A stretch of 64,000 bases of DNA, taken from NCBI GenBank assembly GCA_016617855.1, contig JAECUM010096230.1, forward strand, positions 62,001 to 126,000, written 5' to 3'. A program made the translations under genes and the position numbers. The stretch is from Megalonaias nervosa. Lineage: Eukaryota; Mollusca; Bivalvia; Unionida; Unionidae. Positions 20,094 through 30,786 of this stretch are shown here, piece after piece (within the stretch, counting starts at the first letter, position 1; the number at the start of each line of letters is the position of its first letter). The notes beneath the pieces are model-generated. The model saw only the letters and a program-made list of their open reading frames with translations, was not told where the DNA came from and searched no databases.

Positions 20094-23000
20094 ATGAAAC
20101 AACTGCAGCATGTCGTGTAGAAAGGAGAAGAAAGTAAGAGGCAGAAACGTGACCTATCTCCTCGCACAGTAGCTGAAGTCTTGGCTCAAATTCATGCCAG
20201 CGATTTCGAAGATGACATGAGTGAACCAACATCCAGACCTAGAGAGTCTTCGTCAAACCAAAGTCCAGCACCAGTAACCCCTGAAAACTACTAACACATT
20301 CGAGAGACGGAAAAACTCTCCTCTAGAAAATTTCGAACCACGGCCTACACGTACATGGTGAAGTTTGAAGAGTTCAAGTCCCACGTGCCGCTGGAGAAAG
20401 CAAAAAAGTTCATCACTGATGTGTGGGATTCTTTGTTAACCACACTGAAACGACAACGTGAAGCCGAAGAAGACGATCGCTTGAGACTTTCCATTTATCA
20501 CGACAGTTTGAAGTCGCTGCTTGGATCGAATTTAGCTGCCCGGGCGAAATGACACCTTCCAAAGTCATCGACAAGATTCAACACATGCAGGAATCCAACG
20601 ACAAGTTTCACATCACCAATGGAAAAGCGACACTGTACATGACCCACGTTTCTCTTCCCAAAGGGACCGGACAAAAGAGAAAAGTGGTATTGGTGGACGA
20701 ACTTCGCAGCATCAAGCGCAGCATTGTCCAAATTAAAAATCCTAAAGACCAGATGTATTTAGTCAGGGCCATCGTGGTGGGACGAACGTATGCCGACAAG
20801 AACGACACGGTAGAATGGAAAAAAAGCTTGGGAGAACATTCGACAATCGGACCGAGCCAAACAACGAAGAGAAGCAGAACTCCTGTCACAGAGAGCTGGC
20901 CTATCTAAAGACACACCCTGTGGCATTCCTGAAATGCAAAAATTGCAAGACGTCTTGGCTCCACGCTACACCTTGAAGGTGCATCCTCAAGAAGAGCGTG
21001 GACCTCTGTTGTTTGGAGGCAAACATTTCAAAGACGGAAAATACATTCACGTCTATCATCACGATGAACATTTTGATGCCATTACCAGTATCACCGGATT
21101 CCTGTGATACGCTTATTATTGTTAGAAATGTGACTATGGGTATAACAATCGAGAGCAACACAAGCATTGTGGATCGAATTGTGAGGGATGTTTGGCCTCT
21201 AAACCCTGTCTTGACGAAGGACAAGAATGAGTGCATTGCACAGCTTGTCAACAAACGTTTGTCCGCAAAACCTGTTACCAACAATATCTGAAGACGCAAG
21301 ATTCACAGCAGAAAAGTGCTTGTTAACTGCTGAGATTGTACTCAACTTGCGGACAAGGCATACGTACCAATAATGCCAAGGCGCACGTATTTTCAGGAAA
21401 GAAGCGATCTCCCATTTGATGCCAAATCGTGGACTTGGAACACCAATGCTACATTTAAAAATACGAACCTCATCAGGAGTAGAAGGAAGAAGATGACCAC
21501 AAGTAGAAAGGGAATTTCGTTTTTTCCGATTTCGAATGCATGGAAGAGACCAGCATTAAATTTCCTAATTTCTGCGTGGCTCATCGAGCGTGTGAGAAGT
21601 GCATCCAAAAACCCATCTTTTGCCCTCACTGTAGCAAGATTCCTGGAGGACGTGAAAAAATCTTTCGACGACCTAACACGCTGGCCGATTTCGCCCAATG
21701 GATTTTAGACCCCATCGATGAGACGTGGAGCCAAGAGGATATCGATCATTACGGAGATTGTAATCGCTATGCCACGGTGATGGCTCACAATTTCTCGGGA
21801 TACGATGGACAATTTTTTCTAAAATACTATACAGAGAAAAGAACCGAACGTCCGAAAATCACCTTGAACGGAGCCAAAATCATCTCCATGCAAGTGGGAC
21901 ACGTGCAGTTTAAAGATTCGATGAGTTATTTAGCCATACCATTGAGCCGAATGCCTAAAACGTTTGGAATGACACAAATGGCCAAACGCTATTTCCACAC
22001 TTTTTCAATTCCGAAGTCAAATAACACGCCGTCCTAACCCATTTGCATGAAGCTCACTACTACGACCCCAACAACATGCACACCGAACAACGCTCACGTC
22101 TCGGACCCCTTCGACTTTCAGGAAGAAATGTTAAAGTATTGTCTTTCCGACGTGGACATTTTACGGCGTTGCTGTGGAAAATTTTGAGAATTATTCATGG
22201 AGCACGGAGGGATCCATGTTTTGAAAGAAGCTTGTATCATTGCCAAAGCGTGCTCCTTAGTGTATCGCAAACGATTCATACCCGAAAACACCTTGGCTAT
22301 CATCACCCCCCCTTCAACGACCAATTTTGTCAAACGTCAATATTCGGTCAAAGCCCTACGCTGGCTACATTACTTGCGCGACAAGGAAGACAATGGATCC
22401 AACATACCCGAAAAGGAGGAGGCGAAAAGACCATTGGAACATATTCGGTGGATGGCTGGGACTTAGAAAAGTCCAAGATAGTGCACGAGTTTAACGGTTG
22501 CTTATTTCACGGACATCCAATCTGTTACCACTTGTCTGCAGTGCTTGAAGTTAGAACAGCAAGGATACCAAGTGGTGGAAATGTGGGAACACGAGTACGA
22601 TCACCGTTTGAAAACCGATCTCTAGTTTAAACTCATCCTGGGAAGTTACAAGCTGGTGGACCCTCTGAACTCGCGGGACAGTTTGTACGGAGGAGGGACG
22701 AATGCCACCTGTTTGCTGTACCACGCCAACGAGGAGAAAGGAGAAGAAAGCAAATACACTGACGTGTGTTCGCTGTATCCATACGTGTGCAAATATTATC
22801 ACTTTCCCGCAAGGCACCCACAATTGTTGACGGAACACATCGACCTGGACAACATTCGACAATACGAAGGATTAATCAAGTGCAAAGTCTTGCCTCCCAC
22901 CGACTTGTACCATCCTGTTTCACCTCAACATTGCCAAGGAAACTGATGTGTCCCTTGTACCGTACTTGTGCCGAAACGTGCAACCTTGTGAGCACGCCAG

Positions 23001-24069
23001 GAAGGACGCACCTTGACGAGACCGTGGGTCAGCGTGGAATTGTTCATAGGTCTGGACCTGGGATACCAACTATTAGAAGTATACAAAATTTACCACTTTC
23101 CCAAGACAGAACAGTACCACAAGGGCGACGAGACACAGAAAGGCATTTTCGCAGACTACATGGATGCCTTTTTGAAACTGAAACAAAAAGCCAGCGGCTA
23201 TCCTTCCTGGTGCCACACTCCCGAAGACCAAAAATTCAAAGAGGAATACTTGGAGCAGGAAGGCGTCACTTTAGACCACGTGGAAAAAAATGAAGGAAGG
23301 CGATCGTTTGCCAAAGAGATGTTGACTTGTTTGTAGGGCAAAATGGCACAACGACAGTGTTTACCCAAGACGGTGTATTTGACACAACCTTCCCGCTACT
23401 TCTAGATGATTCACGACAAAACCAAATACATGAAATACGTGGACGTCTTTCGTGAAGACTTGATCCTAGTCAATTACGAAGAAGAACTGGACTTTGTAGA
23501 AGCCGACGAATTTGGATATGTCATCATTGTGGTTTTCGTGACAGCCCTTGCTCGCTTAAAATTGTACGAAGGTTTAGAACTGTTAGGGGATAGTGTGTTT
23601 TATTTTGACATGGACAGCAGCATCTCCATCGATCGTCTGGGTCACCGGCACCCAGACATCGAAGGAGACCTTTTAGGAGCATGGACGGACGAGCACCCCG
23701 ACGGTAAGATTCTAAGTTTTGCTAGTGGCGGTCCCAAAAATTACGGCTACGAATACCGGGACCCCCAAGGAGAAGCGCACACCCTGTGCAAAGTGAAAGG
23801 ATTCATTCTCAATTATCGCACCAGTCAAGTGGTGAAGTTTGGGGTATTGAAAAAGCCTTGCAGTCTATAGAGGATCGACATTTCAAAGTGACTACCAACC
23901 GCACAAGATTGTACGTTTAGCCACACGCCAAATCGTCAGTCGGCCTTTGGAGAAAGTGTATCAGATCGTGTACCAGAAGCGAGTTCGGCTTCCCAATCAC
24001 TTCACTTTACCGTACGGACACGTCGAAGGTGGTCAGCATATAAAAAGGGACAACGTCCAAGACCGATAG
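20094..24069 (+). pseudogene. polB: Protein-primed DNA polymerase B of element B
   Basis: The ATG at 20094 starts a frame with stops at 20118 and 20291. The N-terminal domain includes SIVQIKNPKDQMYLVRAIVV (about 20716-20775). Exonuclease motifs follow: DFECMEE near 21528, and VMAHNFSGYDGQFF near 21780. Polymerase motif A appears as DVCSLYPYVCKYY (about 22763-22800). Motif B is broken by a TAG near 23334. Motif C reads YFDMDSS (about 23601-23620), with Met where the family nearly always has Thr. The C-terminus ends at TAG 24067-24069. It would replicate the element by protein priming from the TIR tips. At least eight frameshifts or stops. Confidence 0.85.
24039..24046 (+). promoter_or_regulatory. 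TATA box of the BIR gene
   Basis: TATAAAAA 63 bp before the ATG at 24102, overlapping the end of the polymerase gene. The same octamer (or one base off) precedes the ATPase, 26483, 27376-region and membrane-protein genes. Confidence 0.55.
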
Positions 24070-24101
24070 TTCATTGTAACTACCAACACCAAGCGAGATA
24101 G

Positions 24102-24760
24102 ATGTATACTTTTAAACAGACACCATTCAAGTTCGGTGATTCTGAAGTGGATTGCGATGCTGTTCCTTGCGATGGCAGGGATGCAGTACGCTGTGACCTC
24201 AGTGATTCAGTACCACATCATGGGAACTTTCCTATGACTACTATTGCTACTACTACTACAATACTTACCATGGAAAGTGATGCCGTGAGTGTCAAACCTG
24301 GTGGATGCGAAAGCGAAGCCATTCGTTATCGTACACTTTTTCACTTTACTGCTTTTCACAGTCAATGTCATCCAGCACGTGAAACCATGCGACTACCACC
24401 CTACGGATGTCATCCATGCCTGAGTAAACTTCTGCGGGTTTCACCTTACCCTCATCGAAATAAACCTGTGCAAGAAGAATGTTGGTTCCCTGTGCCTGTG
24501 TCTGAATACTGCGACTTTGAAAATCGCCTCCAAACCTTCCAAGGAAAGTGGCCTAAATGTCTGGGAGGACCTACCCCCGAAGAATTAGCTAGAGCCGATT
24601 TATCTATTTGGGCGAAGGTGATAAAGTCAAGTGCTTCAGTTGCAGTGTGTCACTACACCAGTGGGAGCAGAAAGATTCTGCTTACCTGGAATATTCTCGA
24701 TGGTCGCCGCAGTCACTCCCTACCTTTAGTGGGACGACCTCAGTAATCTCTTGATGGATA
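24102..24760 (+). pseudogene. BIR (inhibitor-of-apoptosis type) domain protein
   Basis: The ATG at 24102 opens a mixed N-terminal region of about 130 residues. Then comes a BIR domain: YCDFENRLQTFQGKWPKC followed by ELARADL (about 24510-24600). A one-base frameshift near 24603 moves the rest to another frame, where GDKVKCFSCSVSLHQWEQKD is visible (about 24618-24677), giving the C-x2-C zinc ligands and the hydrophobic WE core. The positions expected for the ligand His and the last Cys read Tyr and Ser, so the zinc site is lost in this copy. BIR proteins block caspases or act in ubiquitin signalling. A host-derived anti-apoptotic gene is the natural reading. Confidence 0.7.
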
Positions 24761-25200
24761 CTTTACAAGAGAAAATATGTGGTTTGCCTGTGGAATTGAG
24801 AGAACGCATTTAGCGAAAGTTTGTCAAAATACAAGTCCAAGGCAAAGAACAATTGCATCCTTTACGTCACCAATGTTGGAAACACTGGTACCTGAATCAA
24901 AGTGTTCCATTTGTCAGGCATTGATGAATCACGCGAGATTCATATCGTATTGGATGCCACTCATTCTGCTTACAAGGTGACCATCGTACACCGAATTCCA
25001 ACGGAAGAGTTAGAGGATTACCAAACTATTTTACACGAAGAAATCTTGGTTCAAGAGGAAACGTCTGTGCGACGTGTGGTATGTGAGTTAGTGACTAAAA
25101 AATTTTGGTACGGTACTGAAATAAAACCGCTTCTGTTCAAAAAGTACGTGTATCACCATCATCAAAAGAGGGTATAATAAACTGGCTACCATGCCACGAC
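24761..25200 (+). pseudogene. Unrecognised frameshifted coding stretch after BIR
   Basis: Plus-strand frames overlap here: 24777-24980 and 24902-25177 (IHIVLDATHSAYKVTIVHRI). It may be the C-terminal part of the BIR protein or a separate gene; I see no RING finger. The phrase RRVVCELVTKKF (near 25071-25106) resembles RRVVCVLVTCFLGF at 25312-25350 in the next gene, suggesting a duplication. Confidence 0.35.
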
Positions 25201-25487
25201 CTTTATCACTCGTGATACAACAGATTCCATGGAAGGAAGCCTATGACAGTATTCAGACTGTGGTGGATTACCAAGTCTTTTTACGAGCACTGTATCCAAT
25301 GAATTTGGGTCGCCGTGTGGTGTGCGTCTTAGTGACTTGCTTTCTGGGATTTCGTTTACCAGCCGGTTTCTTGCGGGTTCGGTACGATATCTGCTGTGAG
25401 GTAACATCTCCGAAAGACCATTCCGGGAGGATCCTGTGTAACTGTGCCAAATGTAGACTCTCTAAGAACATTACAATCTGTCCCTAG
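25191..25487 (+). CDS. Unrecognised 98-residue protein
   Basis: An intact frame from ATG 25191 to TAG 25487 encodes a basic protein with a cysteine cluster near the end (DICCEVT, ILCNCAKCRL) that could bind zinc. RRVVCVLVT is shared with the preceding stretch. An AATAAA at 25622 follows after about 140 bp and a TATA box for the ATPase follows that, so it is the last gene of this transcription unit. No family recognised. Confidence 0.4.
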   Translation: MPRPLSLVIQQIPWKEAYDSIQTVVDYQVFLRALYPMNLGRRVVCVLVTCFLGFRLPAGFLRVRYDICCEVTSPKDHSGRILCNCAKCRLSKNITICP

Positions 25488-25621
25488 GACACCCAAAATG
25501 TTGTACAGTGACTTGTTTATATTCCACTATGATCGTTTTGATGTGTATTTTTATCGATGTACTTAACCATTTGGCTTTTATGTATTTTTTGTCTTTCGTG
25601 TTTGATTTTTAAAATGTGTTG

Positions 25622-25652
25622 CAATAAACGTGTCCTGAAAAAAGTATAAAAA
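25622..25652 (+). promoter_or_regulatory. AATAAA signal followed by the ATPase TATA box
   Basis: CAATAAACG at 25622-25630 could polyadenylate the BIR-unit mRNA; TATAAAAA at 25645-25652 lies 47 bp before the ATPase ATG at 25699. The two signals are packed within 30 bp, a compact virus-like layout. Confidence 0.5.
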
Positions 25653-25698
25653 GTCTTGTCTTGTCTGTCTTCGTTTCAAAAGTGACATTCCCTGTACT

Positions 25699-26423
25699 AT
25701 GGCTACCTCTGCTGTCTCTGCTCCCCCTTCCGCCAGTTTCAAAGTCATCGACGAAAACTTAGATCGTGCCAGTTGGGAGGCCTTGTATGGTAACCATCCC
25801 TTTAACATGTTAATTGCTGGACCGAGCGGTTCAGGCAAAACCGAATTTGTCAAACGTTTGATCGAACATAAACATCATTTGATCGATCGTCCACCGCAAC
25901 ATATCGTATGGTGTTACAAAGAGTGGCAATCGACGTACAGCCTCCATCGAGAAAACCAAGGATATTCCATTGTGTTTTGGAAGGCATTCCTGGCAAAGAC
26001 GACGGGATCGTGTCTGACCCTAGTGAAACACATTTGGTCATCTTCGACGACATGTTAGGAGAAGACGAAGAAGAAATTAAACTGTGGTTTACACGCAAAG
26101 CGGATCATCGTAATGCCAGTGTCATTTACATCACCCAAACTTTGTTTTAACAAAGTAAAGCCCATTGCACCATTAGTCTCAATGCTCATTACGTGGTCTT
26201 GTCTAAAAGCCCTAGAGATAAATCGCAAGTGCAAGTGTTATCCAAAGAGTTAGAAACACCTTGGCTGACACATGCATACGACGATACCACTCAAACCCCT
26301 CACGCCTATTTACTCGCGGATTTAAAACCCACGATCCCCGATTATTTGCGATTTCGTACCCATTTGTTTCACCACTTGTGCCAAGACGGAGGCCCTGTCG
26401 TGTACACGTCCCCGTCGACTTAA
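25699..26423 (+). pseudogene. FtsK/HerA-type packaging ATPase of element B
   Basis: The ATG at 25699 begins 119 residues with Walker A AGPSGSGKTEFV (about 25813-25850). A frameshift near 25930 transfers to the frame 25908-26150, with Walker B HLVIFDDMLGED (26031-26066) and the arginine-rich sensor region FTRKADHRNASVIYITQTLF. A stop at 26148 (TAA) interrupts, and the C-terminal part continues in 26193-26423 to STOP at 26421. The length of about 240 residues fits the Polinton A32-like ATPase. It would package DNA into the capsid. Confidence 0.85.
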
Positions 26424-26482
26424 CAACCTAAAAATCTATAAAATCCGCGAACACCTTTTGCTCTGTCTCACACATCGTCAAC

Positions 26483-27034
26483 ATGACGTCCCTTCAGTCT
26501 CATCTTCCCGTCAAATTGATTCGTGCCTTGTACGGCATCAATCGCGAAAAAAATCCACAAATACGCGCTCGTGTCTTAGTAGCAAGTCTCATAGAAGTCA
26601 TAAGATGGTTTACGGTGACAGCACGTCAATTACTGCAAGGCATCATTCACATTCCACATCAAACCAAACTCTTTTTTGACAGAAAGAAAGTAGCCTTGAC
26701 GCAACTGGCCGATCCTTGCATCGACAATCAAACCAAAAAGCAAATCATTTTGAAACTTTGAGGTTGCGGTTATCTAGGAGGTGTCATCATTCGCTCCCTG
26801 TTAAAATTGGATCCCAATGCCCCCAAAGTCCTCTCAAAGGAAAAAGCCACTCCCCGATCCAAAGGTACCCAGAAAAAAAAGGGCAGTGGTGTAAAGACCA
26901 GGTCACAGCCTCAGAAAAAGAAATGTCCGCAGAAAAAGAAAAAGAAAAACCTCCAGAAAAGACCCCAGAAAACAGCTTCTACCCGCAAGAGAGGCACTTC
27001 GGACAAGGTGCAACCTTACATTACCAAACCATGA
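26483..27034 (+). pseudogene. Small basic structural-type protein, one in-frame TGA
   Basis: A TATAAAAT box at 26437-26444 lies 39 bp before the ATG at 26483. The frame is interrupted once by TGA at 26759-26761 and continues in the same frame to 27034. Residues 1-90 are amphipathic (LPVKLIRALYGINREKNP); a short hydrophobic part GCGYLGGVIIRSLL follows the stop; the rest is a Lys-rich tail (KKKCPQKKKKKNLQKRPQK). A basic tail of this kind suggests DNA binding inside the virion. Genes of this general form are common near the ATPase in adintoviruses; exact function unknown. Confidence 0.5.
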
Positions 27035-27137
27035 CCTGCAGCGACGGTGACCGCGTCTCCAGTTCTCCAGGTTCTTCCACTTCTCATTTCTGGTGATGCC
27101 AGCCAATCCCAATTTGACACCCGTTCTTCCTAATTTG

Positions 27138-27374
27138 ATGAAACAATGGAAACCCGTGTCTCCAAGAACTTCTCCTCCTCTTTAGCCGCAGCGGCAGCTG
27201 CTCACAAAATACGTGCCCCCAAAATCAAAGTCGGGCATATTACAGAGTTTACTGGATTTATCCAAGCAAGAACTGTTGCGATTTAGTCCGTTGCAAACCC
27301 CTCTACGACGCGTGATGCTTGTCATCAAGTTGATACGACATAGAGACAATCAGTTGCGACGCATTCCACTATAA
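27138..27374 (+). pseudogene. Small Leu/Arg-rich protein
   Basis: ATG 27138 to TAA 27372-27374, 78 codons with a single in-frame TAG at codon 16. The second half is helical and basic (LLDLSKQELLRFSPLQTPLR, then VMLVIKLIRHRDNQLRRI). The stop codon overlaps the TATAAAAA box of the next unit (27370-27377). No family recognised. Confidence 0.4.
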
Positions 27375-27375
27375 A

Positions 27376-28270
27376 AAAGACTCTGGGCAAGCGATGGGTA
27401 TCAGTGTTTGCGCTCCTGAACGCCAAAAGATGTCTCCTAAAAATTGTGCATACCACCACTATCGTCGTTCTCCTGTCCAAAATTGAAAAGGAAAAACAAA
27501 AGGACAATCTCGTCGTTTGACCCCGCATCCGAAAAAGAGCTTAGCCAAACATCGAGGTCTCCCCCAGAAAAGACTCCATCGTCCAAAGAGGAGCAAGCAA
27601 AGGTGAAGATTGTTTATCGCTCCGATGGTATTTCATACGTTCAAACAGTTTAGTTTTCCAGAAAAAAAAAACAAAAATACACCCCCAAAAAATAAGATAA
27701 AAGGACGCATTTCAAACCATGGACATCTGTATATCTTTTGCTTCTCAACGCGAAAAGATGTCCCCTTAAAGAAGTGCACACTACCACCAGCGTCGTCGTT
27801 CTCCTGTCCAAAAAGGAAAAGGAAAAAGAAAAGGACAACCTCATCATCCGTAAAAAATGCTTAGCCAAGCACTGACGTCTACCCCAGAAAAGATACACTC
27901 GTCTGAAAAAATAGAGAAGACACAAAAGGGAGGATTGTTTGGCGACATAGGAAAAAAGTTGTCATATTTTTGATGAAGTGATAGTCAAAAGAGTTCGTCA
28001 AAAAGACTGGATACACACCCTTTGACCTGCTCGAAAAACACACCCCCAATAAATAAGATAAATGGACGTGTGTCAAGTCATCGACATCAGTATATTCTGT
28101 GTGTGCCCTGGAACAAGCAAAAATACCCCCCCCAAAAAAAAAAAGACATTCCTCTTCTACCCCTGAAAGGAAAGAAAAGGAAGGACTGCCTCCTCGTTTA
28201 GCCAAACATTGGGACGTGTTGTCCGTCCTGTCCAAAGCCCGTCCACCTATGCGAAAATAAATCATTCAAA
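27376..28270 (+). pseudogene. Decayed tandem copies of a basic structural-type gene
   Basis: Three degenerate blocks share CTCCTGTCCAAAA.GAAAAGG followed about 70 bp later by GCTTAGCCAA(A/G)CA and CCCCAGAAAAGA: 27467-27615, 27797-27945 and, more weakly, 28140-28260. The spacing of the first two is about 330 bp. They resemble the better preserved gene at 28284-28554, which has the same LAKH phrase. The blocks look like duplicated and broken copies of one small late gene. Confidence 0.5.
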
Positions 28271-28283
28271 CCGCCACTAAAGA

Positions 28284-28554
28284 CGTCATCGATACCGTGT
28301 GCGAATGTTGTCTGAATGTCTTGAAAGGAACGATACCTTTGTCTCAACATCAGAAAGAATGCTTAGCCAAGCATCGACAAGTTCTTTGCCTAATTGTCCA
28401 AAAAAATACCCATCCATCAAAAGAAAAAGATGTTAGTGCAACACGGTGGATTTGTGCACCTGTTGTTACCACCAATACTAAAAGCGACATTGGCACCACT
28501 GATTACAGGAATCGTGGGAGCAACTGCTTTACAAATGGCTCAAAGATAAAATAG
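28284..28554 (+). pseudogene. Small conserved adintovirus-type late protein
   Basis: A plus-strand frame reads VCECCLNVLKGTIPLSQHQK then ECLAKHRQVLCLIV (about 28297-28400). A frameshift near 28430 leads to a frame with a hydrophobic stretch (GGFVHLLLPPILKATLAP, about 28445-28500) that would be a membrane or capsid-associated segment. The pattern of a short helix-rich N-terminus, basic middle and Gly/Leu/Ala-rich hydrophobic tail is typical of a small virion protein of adintoviruses; function not known. Confidence 0.5.
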
Positions 28555-28616
28555 GATCAAGAAGATAAATTAGGTCTCTGGGGCGAAAAGATCTCAGACG
28601 TGACCTTTGGAATCTG

Positions 28617-29209
28617 ATGGAAGGACGAAAACTGGCTATAGTGCCTTACAAACGATGGATGGAATTCTATCGTTGGCAAGAACAACGGACCCCGCATTTA
28701 CCTCCCAATATTCATTTGACCCAGATGTCCCAGTTACAACACGAATTGCAATCGTTGATGGATCGTAGCGATTTGTCAGAAACGGAAAAATCGCAACGGT
28801 ACGGTGAAGTGTTGCAACTACTTCAACTCTTTCACCAGAAAACTTTAGACGAAACAGTTCCACCGACTCTGAAAGATTTTAAGACCCTGAAGAAAAGTCC
28901 ATCACCATCACCCCCAAGAGAGAAAATGGAGAAGAGGAGGAGTTTCAAACTCCACCAGAAAAAGTACGCAAGTTAACAACACCACTAGAGAAAGTACGCA
29001 AGTTAACAACACCACCTACATACAGATTTGGTTGGATTAAAAAGATGATGGCCACCCCTTCTTCCACAGAACAGAAAAGGAAGGTGAAGACAGAAGTTAA
29101 ACAAGAACTGATTACCCCTGTTCAGACATCATCCTCCTCTACACCTATTGCTCGTAAGGACATGCAAAGCATTACAATCCAAGAAAATACCACACGAGGA
29201 AAAGAGTAG
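28617..29209 (+). pseudogene. Virion-type protein with Pro/Thr/Lys-rich tail
   Basis: The frame from about 28617 begins MEGRKLAIVPYKRWMEFYRW and continues as helix-rich sequence (SQLQHELQSLMDRSDLSETE) to about 28900. A frameshift near 28920 moves to a frame open to TAG 29207-29209 with a 27-bp direct repeat (KVRKLTTP twice, 28961-29014) and VKTEVKQEL. The N-terminal phrase and layout resemble a family that recurs beside the integrase or capsid genes of adintoviruses; no function assigned. Confidence 0.5.
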
Positions 29210-29221
29210 CATTCTTGAAGT

Positions 29222-30367
29222 GTGGGTGACTTATTAAAAAAAGTCCTAATAGAGAATGTGTTAGCCAGCATTTACAACGATCCATCCCATTCTGCAGGTT
29301 ACGGAGGAGTCCAAAAATTGTATCGTGCTGCCATAACCCTACTAAAAAGTGTCCGTTTACCTCAAGTGCAACGACGGTTACAAGAACAAGCCAAAAAGAA
29401 CCTTACAGAAACCCATTCGACGAAAATTTTCCCGAAGTCGCACCCGAGTGGAGGGCATCGATCACCAATGGCAAGCCGATTTAGCCGATGTCTCTCATTT
29501 GGCCACCTACAATCGTGGCTACAAATATTTGTTTTGTGTCATCGACGTCTTTTCCAAATTTGCTTGGGTCGTGCCATTGACTTCCAAATCGAGCATTGAC
29601 TTAGTGTGAGTCCTAAAACTGGTGTTAAAACAAAGTTGTCGTCACCCTCTTCGATGGCAAACCGACAACGGCACCGAATTTCTGAACCAAGCTTTCCAAA
29701 AAGAATTAAAGAAACGAGACATTCATTTTCTTACCACCGAGAATCCCGAAACCAAAGCCGGCATTGTGGAATGTTTTCAACGCACCTTGAAAGAATGCAT
29801 GTGGAAATATTTTACGCATCAACATATCCTCAAGTACATCGACGTCTTGCCTCACCTGGCCAAAGCGTACAACCAATCTTACAATCGGAGCATCGGATGT
29901 GCCCCCCTCAACAAAGAAGTGACTCCCGACAACGAAGTTATCGTCTTTGAGCGCCTGCTTGGTACGTGCCCAACTGTGGCTATCCCCAATAAAGGTGAAG
30001 TGTTGACTGCGGGAGATTGGGTGCGCATTGGCAAAACCAAACGCACTTTCGACTAAAGTTACTTACCCAACTGGACCACCGAATTGGTTGGTGTCACTGA
30101 ACGAGTGCGTGGCCGTCATCCTGCCGTCTATAAATTGGAAGACATGAACGAGGAAGTGTTAAAAGGAACGATATACTTGTCCAAGTTACGACGCGTGACC
30201 AAAAAATAGAAGATGCAGTGTACGACATCGAAAGCAATCTCGATCGACGAACCCGTAAAGTTGGTAAACGACGTGTCAAAGAAGTCAAAGTACGTTGGAA
30301 AGGATATCCTCCCAGTTTTTACTCTTGGATCGACGCTTCGCAAGTCATCCACTATAAAAAGAACTGA
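29222..30367 (+). pseudogene. Retroviral-like integrase with chromodomain, element B
   Basis: N-terminal part: YNDPSHSAGYGGVQKLYRA (29275-29330). Core: first Asp in DHQWQADLADV (about 29460-29490), second Asp in RWQTDNGTEF (about 29646-29675), and the Glu in KAGIVECFQRTLK (about 29755-29795), so the D-D-E triad is visible across two frames. The C-terminal region carries KVRWKGYPPSFYSWIDA (about 30288-30340), a chromodomain signature that could target insertion to marked chromatin. Frameshifts near 29400, 29600, 30055 and 30210. Ends at TGA 30365-30367. Confidence 0.85.
30353..30360 (+). promoter_or_regulatory. TATA box of the membrane-protein gene
   Basis: TATAAAAA overlaps the last codons of the integrase and lies about 13 bp before the ATG at 30373, so either a later start or a very short leader is used. 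Confidence 0.4.
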
Positions 30368-30372
30368 CCATC

Positions 30373-30700
30373 ATGCCGTTCAACGCAGCCTGAGCCACTA
30401 CAGCAGTGACCACTCCTTCACCCAGTTATTCTCTGCAAGATCTACAAAAGCAGTCATTGTGGGTGTGATGTGGAGAACGTGTGCCTAAAACGCAAATCGT
30501 CTTTTTCTGCCAAATCTTTGTGGTGTATTGTGTCATCGGTGCTGCCATTGCCAATTTGAGTTTTGCAACAAGGAGACAAACAATTGTGGACCATTTTACT
30601 GAGCAATTGCATCGGTTACCTTCTACCCAAACCTGCTCTGATATACTCTAATGGTAACAACAGGAGTCTTGTATTCAACGTCAGTCACCCTCCCAACAGT
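30373..30700 (+). pseudogene. Small membrane protein
   Basis: From ATG 30373 the frame has early stops but gives TTPSPSYSLQDLQKQSLW and a clear transmembrane helix IVFFCQIFVVYCVIGAAIA (about 30493-30550). In the neighbouring frame after a shift comes LWTILLSNCIGYLLPKP (30584-30634), a second hydrophobic, capsid- or membrane-directed end. A short protein with this layout next to the penton gene is common in adintoviruses; function unknown. Confidence 0.5.
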
Positions 30701-30786
30701 CACCACTCAAACAACAAGAACAACAATCCTCTTTTAGATACTCCTCTAACCTTCAGTGACTCCTCGGACAGCAGAACTCTGGATTT

